This document shows positions 35,218 to 46,478 of a stretch of DNA of 64,000 nt, piece after piece; position 1 is the first letter of the stretch; each line of letters opens with the position of its first letter. The stretch spans positions 466,087-530,086 of the forward strand of contig MU385866.1 of NCBI GenBank assembly GCA_022497145.1, in the 5' to 3' direction. The translations under genes were made by a program, and so were the position numbers. This DNA comes from Rostrohypoxylon terebratum (lineage: Eukaryota > Ascomycota > Sordariomycetes > Xylariales > Hypoxylaceae). The notes below the pieces were generated by a model. It did not search any database and was not told where the DNA came from. It saw nothing but the letters and a program-made list of their open reading frames with translations.

Positions 35218-36511
35218 CGTGAGAGATCCTATGGATATCTACCTAGTACCTAGGTCCTAGGTGGGTACTTTGTTTGCTCGATCCACGACGGTTGACATAA
35301 ATCATCCAGAACGAAGCCCTTAAATTACCCAGAGTCTTCCAGGAATCCTGATAGATCTAGGATTGGGTTGCTTTCTAGCAACCTCGGGATCTCTTCATGA
35401 CGTCGAACACTCGAAGAGGAGCGAGCGTAATGGCGAGCGTAATGAAGCGTCTGTATGTCTGTATGAGTATGTTATGCATTTCGCAGACCGCAACCTTTGC
35501 AAAGGCTAATGAGCAGTTTTGGGTATATATTTGCGATATTCAAGCAATGCTGGGTCATCCAACCTCCTTTTCTACTATGTATATCTTGCTTATTTCGGGA
35601 CCTAAAAACCTAAAAACGGGTGCATGCTGGGTTAGCGTAAACCATGATGCTGCGTAGAACGTGCTATTGCCATGGGAGGCGTAATCCATTGACAAGCCGT
35701 CGCAAGCCACCGACCCGTACCAGGTCGCCGGGTGCAATACAGGGCGGTTTCATGACCTTTCTTTGGTTATACTAAACGTCAGTGACAATGATAATGATAA
35801 CGCTACTTGGGATGAAACATTGCTGGCAATCTGCGAGGGAGTATAGCTGGCATTGGTATTATTGATTAATATTGATTGATACAGTTGGAGGCTGTCTCTG
35901 CTCTCACCGATAATACGGTGTTAAACATTGGCGAACGAAACCACCTGCATCTCTCATCCTGGTGGTATGGTGGTGTGGAGGCTGGGACTATGACCTCAAG
36001 AGTATCATAACCTTTCGCTCATGTATGCGGTCTTCGGCAATCGATTGAAGGGTTGAGTTCTATTTGGTCTGTTCTGAACCTTCGAAACGACCGACGATGA
36101 ACCTAGCTGTTCATTAGAACTTTGCTTAAGTATTTATCAGGTAGTCTAGTCTCTCTGTGGATCATAAGATGAAGATGAATCATGGATCCAAAGTGAAGGA
36201 TATGTTGATTCGTAGAATAGAAAAATCAATCGTGAGAAATACGAGGTTGACCTTTGACAGCATTTTGTTGTGTGTTATGCATGAGATTATTGTTATGCTG
36301 TAAATGGCCGCAAGCTAGGCAAGAAAAGACATGACTGTTTATCCATGGGTTATCTATTAGTGGTCGATCTTGCTGATCTTACCAGAACGACTGTATGAAT
36401 GAATCGAAGGCAGTGACGGTGTGAATGAATCAATTAGTTCAAACTCAATTTGTGACCAAAAAAAATATTGTACTGCTACATTAATATGTAGGGAGCAAAA
36501 ACCAAAAAATA
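35218..36511. other. Intergenic region, no gene seen
   Basis: Starts with a CCTAGGT repeat patch (35241-35263) just upstream of the DUF8004 gene, then AT-rich sequence with only short frames. Confidence 0.5.
35241..35263. repeat. CCTAGGT repeat patch
   Basis: ACCTAGTACCTAGGTCCTAGGT-type cluster; same palindromic core as at 25869 and 60801. Confidence 0.85.
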
Positions 36512-36619
36512 CGACACCTGTGTGATTCGAACACACGCCCCCGAAGGGAATGCCTACACTATTTTTCAATATTCTGAACTAATAGCAGGGCATCGCGTTA
36601 ACCACTCCGCCAAAGTGCC
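36512..36619 (-). tRNA. tRNA-Ser(GCU) with intron
   Basis: The minus strand folds as a class II tRNA. The acceptor stem GGCACTT pairs with AGGTGTC (two G-U), the discriminator is G, the D-arm contains GAGTGGTTAA, and the anticodon stem ATGCC/GGCAT carries loop CTGCTA with anticodon GCT. A long variable arm (TCCCTTCGGGGG) and a perfect T-arm GTGTG-TTCGAAT-CACAC follow. A 27-nt intron (36556-36582) sits one base 3' of the anticodon, the canonical place. The mature length is 81 nt, right for serine, and the long variable arm supports tRNA-Ser. It reads AGC/AGU codons. The terminal CCA is not encoded, as expected for a nuclear gene. Confidence 0.96.
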
Positions 36620-36985
36620 CTGGTACTTGCTGCTGCTCCCATGAGAGAAGCTGCTGTTGTTGGAAGATTGCGCTAAAATGACGGATTATAACGCTTTGGG
36701 GTAGGTGCATGCATGCAAACAACAAGCTTATCGATAAAGCTGTAAGATATCGGGTGTACTTCGGAAATCAGTAAAAGCATCAAGACCTCGGAGCTGGATA
36801 TCTGATATATGCATCATTGTTTAGATTGGAACAAGGATGAAGCTCGAAAGAATCTGTTTGTCACTCTAGAGATAGTTTTAAAACTGATACACATACACTT
36901 TGCTCACCGACCCTTATTTAGTCTCCGATTGTCTCAGTTTTGGTTCGTTTTGCGGGGCTAAAACATGCCGCCCTGAGGAGTCACG
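36620..36985. other. Spacer between tRNA-Ser and dynactin p62
   Basis: No gene; contains the divergent upstream regions of the tRNA and the dynactin gene. Confidence 0.6.
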
Positions 36986-38796
36986 ATGGCTTCCTTCGCT
37001 CCCTACACCTATATCCAATGTCCCTGCTACGATTCCACGATTCGGGCTCGTCCGGTAGACGAAGCACCCTCCCCGACTTCCCAGGATGAGCCTGAAGAGG
37101 ACGATGATAAGACCTTCGATCCTCGCGCGCCTCGTTCTAACTATAGTCTCTACCCCATCGAGTACTTGCTGTACTGCGATGTGTGCTCTCAGATCCGATG
37201 TCCTCGTTGTGTTTCGGAAGAGCTCGCTACCATCTACTGTCCGAATTGTCTATTCGAGGTGGGAAGCAGTAGTCTGAAGACCGAGGGGAACAGGTATGTG
37301 ACTATATGTCTGGACGTATGACTAGATATGGATAATACTAATACTTCTACAGATGCACACGTAGTTGTTTCCAATGCCCGATATGCATCGGCCCTCTCGC
37401 CGTCCAATCCACCGAATCCGCCCCAGATCCCTCCCTCCTGACCGCCGAAGGCCAAGGTCCCGCTCCTCCTTCCGGCCCTTGGATCCTAGCATGTTCCTAC
37501 TGCAACTGGAACTCCTCGGAAATCGGCGTCAAATTCGACAAGCCGCAGGGTATCTTCTCTCAACTTTCCAAAATCCGCCACGGCGAAGATCACACCAAGC
37601 ACCCCGTAATCACCACCACCCCCCCTCCGGACTCGCCCCCACAAAAGGTCGACGACACGCCTAAGGCCCGTTTCTCCGCCTTGAAGGCTTTTTACGCGTC
37701 ACAGAATAACATCAACTCGTCCGGGACCGGGGGCGCGCTGGCCGGCATGGCGGACTTCGGCTTCAACTCTCCGGGGGCGCTTTCGCGCATCATGAACTTA
37801 TACTCCGGCAACGCCGGCAGCAGCGGCGCCCTCAAGCCCAAAGCCAAGGCAGCCGTGATGCGAGAAGCCGACTCCGCGAACGAGGGGTTCCGCGCGGCAT
37901 CCCTAGACGAGAGCGCCCTGCTCTCGCAGCTGCGGCGCGAAGGCTGGTCCGGCACCGTAACCAACGAGCAGACGCGCGCGCAAGTAGAAGAAGGCGCGCG
38001 CTTCGGCACCGACCTATGGCCAATCCCGTACCTCCTGCGCACCAAGCGCTCCAAGCGATGCCCGGTCTGCCGTCACATAATCAGCAAGCCAGAGTCGAAA
38101 GTAACCAACACCCGCTGGCGGATCCGGCTCGTAGCCAACAACAACATCCCCTCGATAACAATCAAGCCGCTCTCCCCATCCTCACACTCCTCCTCCTCCA
38201 CGCACCCCCACCCCTCCGGCCTCCTCAAGCCCCTGCAGCCGACGCAATTCCTCCTCACCTTCAAGAACCCGATCTTCGACGAGATCAAAGTGACGCTCGC
38301 CACGCCCGCCATGACGCCCGGGCGCTTCGCGTCCAAGGTGACGGTGCTGTGTCCGCAGTTCACCATCGACGCGAACACGGACACGGACATGTACCTGGAC
38401 GACGTGCTGAAAGACGGCGAGAAGGACCGCGGCGGGGGCCGGCGGCGCGGCGACGAGGGAGGCGGCGGCACGCACCAGGCCGAGGCGGGCAAGATATGGG
38501 AGCGCGGGCGAAACTGGGTGAGCATCGTCGTCGAGGTGGTCCCCGCGTCCCTGAAAGTCGGGGAGCCGTCTCTGCTGAGGAAGGAGAGCGATCCGGAGAT
38601 GCTGGATCTGAGCCCGTTGAAGGAGGACGAGGACGTGCTGGAGATCCCCATGTTCGTGCGGTTGGAGTGGGAGGGCGACGTGTCGCAGGACCAGGTGGGT
38701 ATGGGCAGCACGGCGGGCAAGGAGAAGGATACAAGGGAGAAGAGGGAACTGGCCTACTGGTGCGCCATTGGCATTGGGCGGATCAGTCAGGAGTAA
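36986..38796 (+). CDS. ro-2: Dynactin p62 subunit (DCTN4; Neurospora ro-2 type), 583 aa
   Basis: Component of the dynactin pointed-end complex, which helps dynein bind cargo and drives nuclear migration in hyphae. Two exons, 36986-37293 and 37353-38796, give 583 aa. The N-terminal ~200 residues carry the RING/LIM-like cysteine clusters: YIQCPCYD, YCDVCSQIRCPRC, IYCPNC, CTRSCFQCPICIGPL and ILACSYCNW. A second cluster, KRCPVCRHIISKPE, lies at ~370-385. Coiled or disordered stretches separate these from the C-terminal beta-rich domain with FLLTFKNPIFDEIKVTLATP. Length and motif order match fungal p62. A local Gly/Arg/Glu-rich insertion (DRGGGRRRGDEGGGG) lies near residue 475. It is a housekeeping gene between tRNA-Ser and RPS7. 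Confidence 0.92.
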
Positions 38797-39115
38797 TTAG
38801 AAAGAAAAAGAAATTAGAGAATCTACGATACCCCGAAATGCAGACACGACGAAGTAGGTAGAAGATACACGAGAAAACATGAGCACATGAAGATATCAAA
38901 AGCAATCAATTATGAGTTCGTAATTGTCATCACAGTAAACCGGCTTGTCAATTATTCCACAAGCTATCTAGACGCCGTGCCAGTAGTAACTTTTTTGGCC
39001 CTCCGTAATGCCGCCATGCAGTAGTGTGTAGTCGTAACTCCACGAAATGCGGTTTGCCAAAGCCATGTAAAACCCCCCTAGTTCCAGACCAGTCCAGACG
39101 AAAGACCGTTTAACC
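38797..39115. other. Convergent spacer
   Basis: Shared 3' flank of dynactin p62 (plus) and RPS7 (minus); nothing else seen. Confidence 0.6.
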
Positions 39116-40076
39116 CTAGTACTCGGCAGCGCCGGACTGGGGGAACTCGAAGGTGACGGTTCGGCCCGTCAAGCGGCGGTAGACCTCGGAGTAGGTGTCG
39201 AGGCGGTAGTCGACGCCGCCGCGCTCCTTCTCGTCGAGGATGACCTTGAGGAGCTTGCTGTTGTCCTCCTTGGTACGCAGACGCTTGCCGACGATCTCGA
39301 CGGGGTAGACGAGGTCGCTGAGGATGGCGTCGTGGACGGCGGTCAGAGTTCGCGAACGGGGGCGCTTCTGCTTGAGGGTGTTGCGCGAGCGGGCGGATCG
39401 CTTGGGGCGGGGGAGGATGCGGCGCGAAGCCAGGATCAAGACGTGGCGGTCAGAGAACTTCTTCTCAAGCTCACGGGTGAGTCTATTCGAATCATACAAT
39501 ATCAGTAACTATTCGTAGAGACTTGGTGGGGATGGTGACAGTGTATAACTTACCGCTGCTGGACTCGGTGGAAGCCCTGTAGAGAAGGAACGGGGACAAA
39601 GATGACAATTGCCTTCTTGCCGTGGCCAACTTCGATCTAATCAAGACCCAAATGTTAGCCGGCGAGCTCCAGGACACATTCATTTTCATATAAAGTGTTC
39701 CTTGGACCGCTTCCCGTCCTATTCCACTGATATTGATATTGCTATTATTATTCCTATGCTATATGTATCCAACTCATCTACGGTTTGCGATAACCGCAGA
39801 CGCAGACGAGTCGTTTGTAGCAAAGAATTGCACGATCGCGATCGGGGAATAGGGCCAGGTTGTAAAGCGGTTCTAGGTGTATAATCGGAATACAACTTGG
39901 GTGCAGTTATTTCATACCTCTCGGGCGGAGACGATCTGAAGGGGTCGGAGGGGAGCCTTGAGGTCGGTGGTGTTGGTCTCAAGGTCGTAGAGGGCACCGG
40001 CGATGCTGGTCTCAAGCTCAGAAGGGTTCTGGCGAGAGGCGCTGTTAGGCGCGATCTTGTTCAATGCGGCACTCAT
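39116..40076 (-). CDS. rps7: 40S ribosomal protein S7 (eS7)
   Basis: Small-subunit ribosomal protein. Three exons: 40076-39918, 39636-39554 and 39482-39116, giving 202 aa. It starts MSAALNKIAPNSASRQNPSE and contains [60 protein letters not shown] and VDYRLDTYSEVYRRLTGRTV, all characteristic of eS7. Length is normal. The second exon is only 83 bp, and intron 1 is 281 bp, longer than most here, which is common for fungal ribosomal protein genes. The two ribosomal protein genes in this window are unlinked (39 kb apart). Confidence 0.97.
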
Positions 40077-40707
40077 GATTGCGGCTTTGTTGTCGGAACG
40101 AGGGGTGAAAGTCGCGGGAGAGTGAGTGGCGGAGATGGTTGGGTTAAGGTTGTCGAGATTGAAGTCGCAAAAATTCACAAGAGAAGAAAATTAATCAATT
40201 GCGGGAAATTGATCTGGTTGTGGGCAATTGGAGCTCGGACCACACAGGGCTAAGTACAAGCGATATTTTAAAGCGGGGCTTTATGTGGCTTGACTGAGAG
40301 CCGTGTGGCTTACATGAGAGAGCAGCAAGGTACATACTTCACCATATGAAATGTCATATAAACCCAAGTACCTCCGCACTTTCCCAATCTACAGTCATTG
40401 ATATACTAACATTGAATGTCCAAAACTCACTTGGTGAAACTTACAATGTACATGATTCAAAAGAATTTCGAAATCTTGCTTGAAAAGCCAGAATTCATTC
40501 TTCAATGTGATAGATTGATCGAAATTTCGAAATTTGAGTGCTTATTGAAAGAATCACGTAGATATAGCAGCCATAGTCGCAATACCACAAGAGCACAAGA
40601 GCACAAGACCTCAAGACCTCAAGACCTTCTAAACAGCGAACAAGACGACCTCTTCTTAAGACCCTCCTTTCGTCAAGTCTCCAGCCAAAAGCAGTCCTAC
40701 GTAAAAT
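40077..40707. other. RPS7 upstream region
   Basis: Promoter and 5' UTR of RPS7 and the 3' flank of the HAD gene. No extra gene supported. Confidence 0.55.
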
Positions 40708-41424
40708 CTACGCAGACTCAGCTTCGACAGCATCCGCCATCGCACCCAGCGTATCAAACCTCCAATCAAAGACCTCTTGCTCGCGGTTCCCTATACACGC
40801 CCCAGGCCTCATGATCCAACACGATTTAATCCCCGCCTCCTTCGCCGGGTGGTGGTCGTGGAACTGACTCTGCGCCGTCTGCAACACCTGCTCCTTCTCC
40901 ACGCCAAACTCTTCCTTGACTTTGCCCAGCATGTACGCGAAGTTCCTAGGGTCCGGCTTGTATGAGCCGATATCCTGCGCTGTGAGGATGAGATCGAAGG
41001 GGACGCCTTGAAGGGGCCCGGCGTTGGTGAGGGAGAAGGATTCCCGGTCTACGTTTGACAGCACGACGAGCTTGTAGTACTTTGACAGCCGGTGCAGCGC
41101 GTCGACGGTGTCGGGGAAGGCGGGCCAGCGACCGACTGAATCCCCGAATTCCCGAGACTCGTCCGCGGTCGGTTCGGCGAGGCCCAGCTGCGCAGCAATC
41201 CTGGGGTGAATGGTTGTGAGCAGATCAGCGTAGCGCATGTCTGGTGTCTTGACCTGTTGGTCTTTCTCGAGCTCGTGGAGGACCTTGAGGAGCTCTGGTT
41301 TCGAGAATGAGGCACCGTTCTTGTCTAACAGCGGCTGCAGAGCTGCGACCATGCCGGCCTCCCAATCAATCAAGGTGCCGTACACATCGAAAGACAAGAC
41401 GCGGAAATCGAGTAATGGCGCCAT
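40708..41424 (-). CDS. HAD-superfamily hydrolase, 2-haloacid dehalogenase-like (238 aa)
   Basis: A single exon gives 238 aa starting at the second in-frame Met (MAPLLDFRVLSFDVYGTLID); the 31-residue upstream extension lacks HAD homology. All HAD motifs are visible: nucleophile Asp13 in FDVYGT, Ser123/Asn124 in VVLSNVD, Lys156 in GSYKPDPRNF, and an acidic/His motif (FHDHHPAKEAGIKSCWI) at 188-204 in the motif IV position. The cap domain lies between ~18 and 95. The FDVYGT signature and spacing are those of type II L-2-haloacid dehalogenases, but in fungi such proteins may be phosphatases or dehalogenases of unknown substrate. It lies next to the MFS and amidohydrolase genes and may belong to the same catabolic block. 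Confidence 0.88.
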   Translation of the reverse strand: MAPLLDFRVLSFDVYGTLIDWEAGMVAALQPLLDKNGASFSKPELLKVLHELEKDQQVKTPDMRYADLLTTIHPRIAAQLGLAEPTADESREFGDSVGRWPAFPDTVDALHRLSKYYKLVVLSNVDRESFSLTNAGPLQGVPFDLILTAQDIGSYKPDPRNFAYMLGKVKEEFGVEKEQVLQTAQSQFHDHHPAKEAGIKSCWIMRPGACIGNREQEVFDWRFDTLGAMADAVEAESA

Positions 41425-42071
41425 AATTCGCTTTGCTGATGTTTTAATACCTAGTAGATTACTTGAGAAAGCTTTGAGAGAGCTAACGCACAAAATATCG
41501 TATAGAGAGGCACTCAAAGCAGTACTGTTTCTTTCGGCAATTATCAGGAGACAGTTAACTATAGGTTGTAAGTTAGCCTGGATCTATGGAGAAATAACAT
41601 CAAGCGATGTTATGCTACGATAAATCAACTCTCGGCATTCGTTAGACATTCTTGGCAGACCGACCCGGCCGTCACCGGAGCCGGCCTATTGAACCAGGTC
41701 GGGTGTTTGGTTGCCGAACATCGATATTCTTATGCCGTTCTGAACATCTCTCTTCATCCACCCAACGACTTGATCTGGTGCTCAATCCCTATGGATGTTA
41801 TCTCTAATCCCAGAACCTAGACTCAAACTCGAGCATCATAATTCATGCTTAGAAGGATCCTTATCTCACAATATAGGTCGTGTCACCATAAGCGCATATC
41901 TAATGCGCGTAATCATGGCACGACTTAAAGCAGAAGCGAGACGGCGGCAAATTTTTCTTGACAATATAAAGATAAGGACATAATGAACAATGGCGAGGCT
42001 TGAGGGTCGTTGGCTTCGACCACCGTCTTCCAGGGCCTCCTCTTTGCCGCGCCAAGCAAGTAATTCGCAAA
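41425..42071. other. Divergent promoter region
   Basis: Shared upstream region of the HAD hydrolase (minus) and the MFS transporter (plus), about 0.65 kb. Divergent arrangement allows joint control; no binding site was identified with confidence. Confidence 0.5.
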
Positions 42072-43644
42072 ATGTCGATACTGAAGGGCCTCCATCTCAT
42101 CCGCTCTTTACACCAACCGGCTGAGATTACGGAAATAGCGGAGAATGATGTGGCGGCTCAATTCATGTTAACTTTGGACTCATCTATTACGGAGGTCCCG
42201 ATCGAGTCGAGCGAGGCTCGCAGGGTTTTGTGGAAGATCGACCTTATTGTGCTACCTCTCATAGCCGGGACGGTGATCTTAAGCGCCGTTGACAAAGTCA
42301 TCATTTCGAATGCTGCAATCCTCGGAATGAAAGGAGACTTGGATCTTATCGGTGACCAGTACTCCTGGGCGGGCAGTATATTCTATTTAGGATACCTCGC
42401 ATTTGAGTGGCCTACCGCTATCCTCATTCAACGACTGCCCGTTGCCAAGCTCCTGTCTTTCCTGACGTTTTGCTGGGCTGTGATGCTTTTCTGCACTGCG
42501 GCGACACAGAACTTTGCCGGCCTTGCGGCAGCCCGATTTATCATGGGATGCACCGAGGCTGGCACGTTCCCCATTGCGAGTATTCTTACCGTCATGTGGT
42601 ATACGAATACGGAACAGCCGATCCGAGTCGCAATCTGGTTCAACCAAGTGAGCTTATCAAATTAACATATCACGTGGATTTGTCGTCCTAATTTCGATGC
42701 ATTAGTTCTCGTCCATTTTTTCTGGTATAGTCTCGTACGGCATTGCACAGAGCCACACTAGCATTGCTCAGTGGCGGCTTCTTTTCGTCGTTCTTGGGGG
42801 TTTTTCCGTCCTGTGGTCTCTTCTGCTTTTGGTAGTTCTCCCCGACTCGCCAGTAACGGCTTGGTTTCTGTCAAAGCGAGAGAAATACATCTGTGTTAGG
42901 CGCGTCCAGGCCAACAATACCGGCATCGAGGAGAAAAAGGTCAAATGGTATCAAGTCAAAGAATGCATGCTTGATCCGAAGACGTGGCTACTAGCCATCT
43001 TTGCTTGCGCTCAGAACGTACCCAACGGGGGCTTGGTAACTTTTTCTGCTATAATCGTTTCTGGGCTCGGGTATACACCTAGCGTGACGACCTTGCTCGG
43101 CATGCCTACCGGCGTCATCGGCACCATATGGCAGGTCCTTCTCGCCATTCCCTGTTCTCGATACAAGAACAAACGATGCGCCACCATCGCCTTCTCAAAC
43201 GTCGTCCCCATGATCTGTGCGATCCTCATGTGGAAACTCCCGAGGGATAACAAGCACGGTCTGCTGGCCGCCTACTACGTCTTCTATACATACTGGGGCC
43301 CTTGTGTCATGTGCACATCATTACATATGGCTAACGTTTCGGGCCACACGAAGAAGATTACTATGAACGCAGTTTTCTTCGTCGCTTACTGCGTCGGCAA
43401 TATCATCGGGCCCCAAGTGTTCAGAGCCTCTGATGCCCCGGATTACAGTCACGGGTATATTGGTCTGCTCGCCTGCTTCGTAGTCGCTAGCGTTTCGATT
43501 TCTCTTTATGGTGTTCTCTGTCGTTGGGATAACGCTAAACAGGACAAGGTCGCCGCGGATGCCTTTCTTGATCAAGATCCGATTCCCAACGGATTCTCGG
43601 ATAAGACCGACCGGGAGAAGCCGGAATTTCGGTACATATATTAG
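42072..43644 (+). CDS. MFS transporter, anion/cation symporter (allantoate permease Dal5-like)
   Basis: Two exons, 42072-42647 and 42706-43644, giving 504 aa with about 12 hydrophobic segments. Features of the ACS/allantoate permease family: WKIDLIVLPLIAGTVILSAV in helix 1, SAVDKVIISNAAILGMKGDL, GDQYSWAGSIFYLGYLAFEW (helix 2), RFIMGCTEAGTFPIASILTV (helix 4) and a central loop with WYQVKECMLDPKTWLLAIFA. The N-terminal ~55 and C-terminal ~45 residues are cytoplasmic. Relatives import allantoate, ureidosuccinate, nicotinate, pantothenate or dipeptides; the substrate here is unknown. Its position between a hydrolase, an amidohydrolase and a racemase relic suggests uptake of a nitrogen or carboxylate compound. 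Confidence 0.9.
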
Positions 43645-44130
43645 AGAAAGCAAGATACGGTCCATACGCCTTCTTAATTTGACCTTACATATGAAAGTTA
43701 CGCACCGGGCTTATAGGAGGATCTCACCAAATAACATCTTCGTAAAAGGTAAGCGTGTGCCTACTGTATTCGAAATGTCGTTAGTCTGCTGTATGGATGC
43801 GATAGCATTCGCTTGCCCGCGGGGTCGAGATAAAGGATTGTGACTATACCCTGGTATACTTGAGTACCTAGTATTTACACTAAGTAACATGGAACATTGA
43901 AGTTATCTGCATCAATATCAAATCACCCCGATACTTAAGACTCTGTGCTGTGGACCGGTCTGGTTCTATAGCCTGTTCAGACTCCAACTTGGCGATAAGC
44001 TTTTATCTGCTACCTCTTGATACTAAACTCATATCAGTGATTTCTCTATTCACTTTTGAAATTATTCCGCATTCAAGTTAGATAAGAGTCTGGAGAAAAG
44101 TTCAAAATACTGAACGAGTTTCCCGCAATC
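43645..44130. other. Spacer between MFS and amidohydrolase genes
   Basis: No gene seen; holds the upstream region of the amidohydrolase. Confidence 0.6.
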
Positions 44131-45477
44131 GTGACGACCGCCATGAGGACACCAATCTCCCCTTCCTTCGTGAAGCCTTGGCTTCCCAGGTCACCAGTAC
44201 CGAAACATCTCTTCACCAATGTCAACATCATAGAAGTCGTCGTCGGTACCTGCGTCCCAAAGTGTTCCATATACCTCAAAGATGGCCGCATCGCAGCAAT
44301 CTCAACAAACGGCCAGAAGATCTCTGCCATTTCCCCCGATACCCAGGAGATTGACCTAAACGGCAAATATATCTGCCCCGGCCTGATCGATTGCCATGTG
44401 CATATCTCCGCCGTCCCGGGCGAGATTGATGTCCGTCAGGTCATGGCTACACCGGAGACACTGGCTTTGCTGCGCATGACGTACGTGTGCCGCGACATAC
44501 TCTGCAGAGGCTTCACCACCGTGCGCGACTGCGGCGGCGCCCCGTACGCGCTCAAGCAGGCATGCGAGGAGTGGCTCGTTGTCGGGCCGCGGCTCTTCAT
44601 CAGCGGGCACGGGATCAGCCAGACCGGAGGCCACGGGGACTTCCGCAGCGCATACGACCAGTCCGACTGCGCTTGCGGCGTCACCTCGGGACTTTCCCGG
44701 GTCTGCGACGGCGCGTCCGCCTGTATCGCGACGGCCAGGGATGAGCTGAGACGCGGCGCCGACTTCATCAAGATCATGGGGAGTGGGGGCGTGGTCAGCC
44801 CGACGGATCGGCTGGAGAATATCCAGTTCTCGCCCGAAGAGATCCGGGCGTTCGTGCTGGCGGCCAGGAATAATCATACGTATGTTACCTGCCACGCGTA
44901 TACCCCGGAATCGATCCGCATCGCGATAGAAAACGGCGTTAGGGGGATCGAGCACGGGAACTTGATTGATCGGGCCACGGCGAGGGAGATGGCGCGGAGA
45001 GGATGCTATCTAACGCCTACGCTGGTGACGTACCAGACGCTGGCCGACCCGGCGTTGCCGGGGTTTCTGCCCCCTGAAAATGTGGACAAGAACGAAAAGG
45101 TTCTCTCTAGGGGACTAGAGGCCTTGCGTATTGCGAAGGAAGAAGGTGTTCCGATGTGCTACGGGACCGATCTCCTCGGGCCTTTGGGAACTTACCAAAG
45201 TAGGGAGTTCGGGATCCGGTCGGCTGTTCTGACGCCCCTTGATATCCTACAGAGCGCGACGGTCACGCCGGCTAGAATGCTGTCACAGGAGACGCTCGGC
45301 CAGGTCAAAGTCGGCTTCGAGGCTGACATTCTAATCTTGAACAACAATCCGTTGGAGGATATCACGGTCTTTGAGAGGCACGAAACGGAGGTGTTGGCTG
45401 TTATTAAGGGAGGAAGGATCTGCAGTAGCAGGATAGCGGGACTAGATGGGTTGCTAGATAAAATGAGAGATTTATGA
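44131..45477 (+). CDS. Metal-dependent amidohydrolase (imidazolonepropionase/ochratoxinase-like), 448 aa
   Basis: Intronless, 448 aa. A beta-sandwich N terminus (VNIIEVVVGTCVPKCSIYLK DGRI) is followed by a TIM-barrel with the metal ligands of the amidohydrolase superfamily: His89 and His91 in GLIDCHVHI, Lys214 in FIKIMGSGG (likely carboxylated), His255 in VTCHAYT, His275 in GIEHGNL and Asp347 in CYGTDLLG. QTGGHGDFR and GFEADILILNNNPLEDI are typical of the imidazolonepropionase/Xaa-Pro dipeptidase-like clade that includes ochratoxinase and carboxypeptidase-type amidases. It likely hydrolyses an amide bond in a peptide-like or N-acyl amino acid substrate. No signal peptide is evident, so it is probably cytosolic. 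It lies downstream of the MFS gene on the same strand. Confidence 0.9.
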   Translation: MTTAMRTPISPSFVKPWLPRSPVPKHLFTNVNIIEVVVGTCVPKCSIYLKDGRIAAISTNGQKISAISPDTQEIDLNGKYICPGLIDCHVHISAVPGEIDVRQVMATPETLALLRMTYVCRDILCRGFTTVRDCGGAPYALKQACEEWLVVGPRLFISGHGISQTGGHGDFRSAYDQSDCACGVTSGLSRVCDGASACIATARDELRRGADFIKIMGSGGVVSPTDRLENIQFSPEEIRAFVLAARNNHTYVTCHAYTPESIRIAIENGVRGIEHGNLIDRATAREMARRGCYLTPTLVTYQTLADPALPGFLPPENVDKNEKVLSRGLEALRIAKEEGVPMCYGTDLLGPLGTYQSREFGIRSAVLTPLDILQSATVTPARMLSQETLGQVKVGFEADILILNNNPLEDITVFERHETEVLAVIKGGRICSSRIAGLDGLLDKMRDL

Positions 45478-46478
45478 TAGTTTAAAACGACATTCTGTTC
45501 TATCTACCGCAAATCTCCATTGCCTCACATGTGGCTTCACCTACTTGTTCTACCAGTTCTACCAGTTTGCCACAACAGCTGCCCTTGGCATACTTTACGC
45601 ATGTATACGACACGCCTCGACCCCATTCCGGATATGTTTAATCTTAGTGCTTCTTTTCCTTCGAGTGCCAGACGAATGGCTAGCAGCTGGTGATAAATTC
45701 TTCATCCTGTGGCGGCATGGGGAAGGACCTGGTATAGTAAAACCGGGAAGGGGGTTGGGATCTACCTTACTGCGTAGCCCTCTGGGCGGACACAACGCCC
45801 GCTGGGTACTTGCATGATGGCAATACTGGAAGCTCGTACAAAGATAAAGTAGTTACCCGTGGCCTTGATCATAAAGATATATGACTGGTCAACGCAAAGG
45901 GCAGGGAATAGGGGGTAACAGTGACACCAAATGTCTCGGATGCTTCTCCCGCAAACTGGCAGCCAACAATTTCCTGTTTGTAAGTGCCACAGGACATTAC
46001 CCACCACTAGCGCTGCCAGAATTTCAGAATTTTCAAAGTGGCGTTGATCGCAACGACTACATCATTGGCCCCGAACTCCGGGCACAGTACTACCTAGCTG
46101 CCTAGGTACCTAGTATCTCGCGAGGTTGAGGGTGAAAAGTGGCGAGTGGCTTTATCTACCCGCCCCCTGCATTTGTAGACAGTTGAAGATTGGCTTCCCC
46201 CATGGGCATAGGGTATTGTCTGAGCTTTTGCTTTTCCTAATAAAAATCCCTTCACCAATCAACCATTCGACGCGAAACTCCACTAGATCCGTGTTTGGTC
46301 TGTGAAGGGGTACGTACCTAGCGAAATTTCATCATTCCTCATTATCGTATCTGAGTTTTGAGTTATCTCGTCATACCTCCCGTCTCTCACACGTACCCAT
46401 CGGGATACTGGCCAAATATCAAATATCGCTCACCTGAGGTAGGTACCTTCCAACCCACAAGCCCCTGGCATTACGGGA
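45478..46478. other. Intergenic region
   Basis: No supported gene. A 90-codon plus frame at 45545-45817 has a hydrophobic start but no family signature. A CCTAGGTACCTAG patch lies at 46091-46114. Confidence 0.5.
46091..46114. repeat. CCTAGGTACCTAG repeat patch
   Basis: TACCTAGCTGCCTAGGTACCTAG-type cluster of the dispersed palindromic motif. Confidence 0.8.

Noticed and set aside
38016..38861. 281-codon plus frame inside dynactin p62
   Set aside because: Arg/Gly/His-rich shadow of a high-GC3 coding exon.
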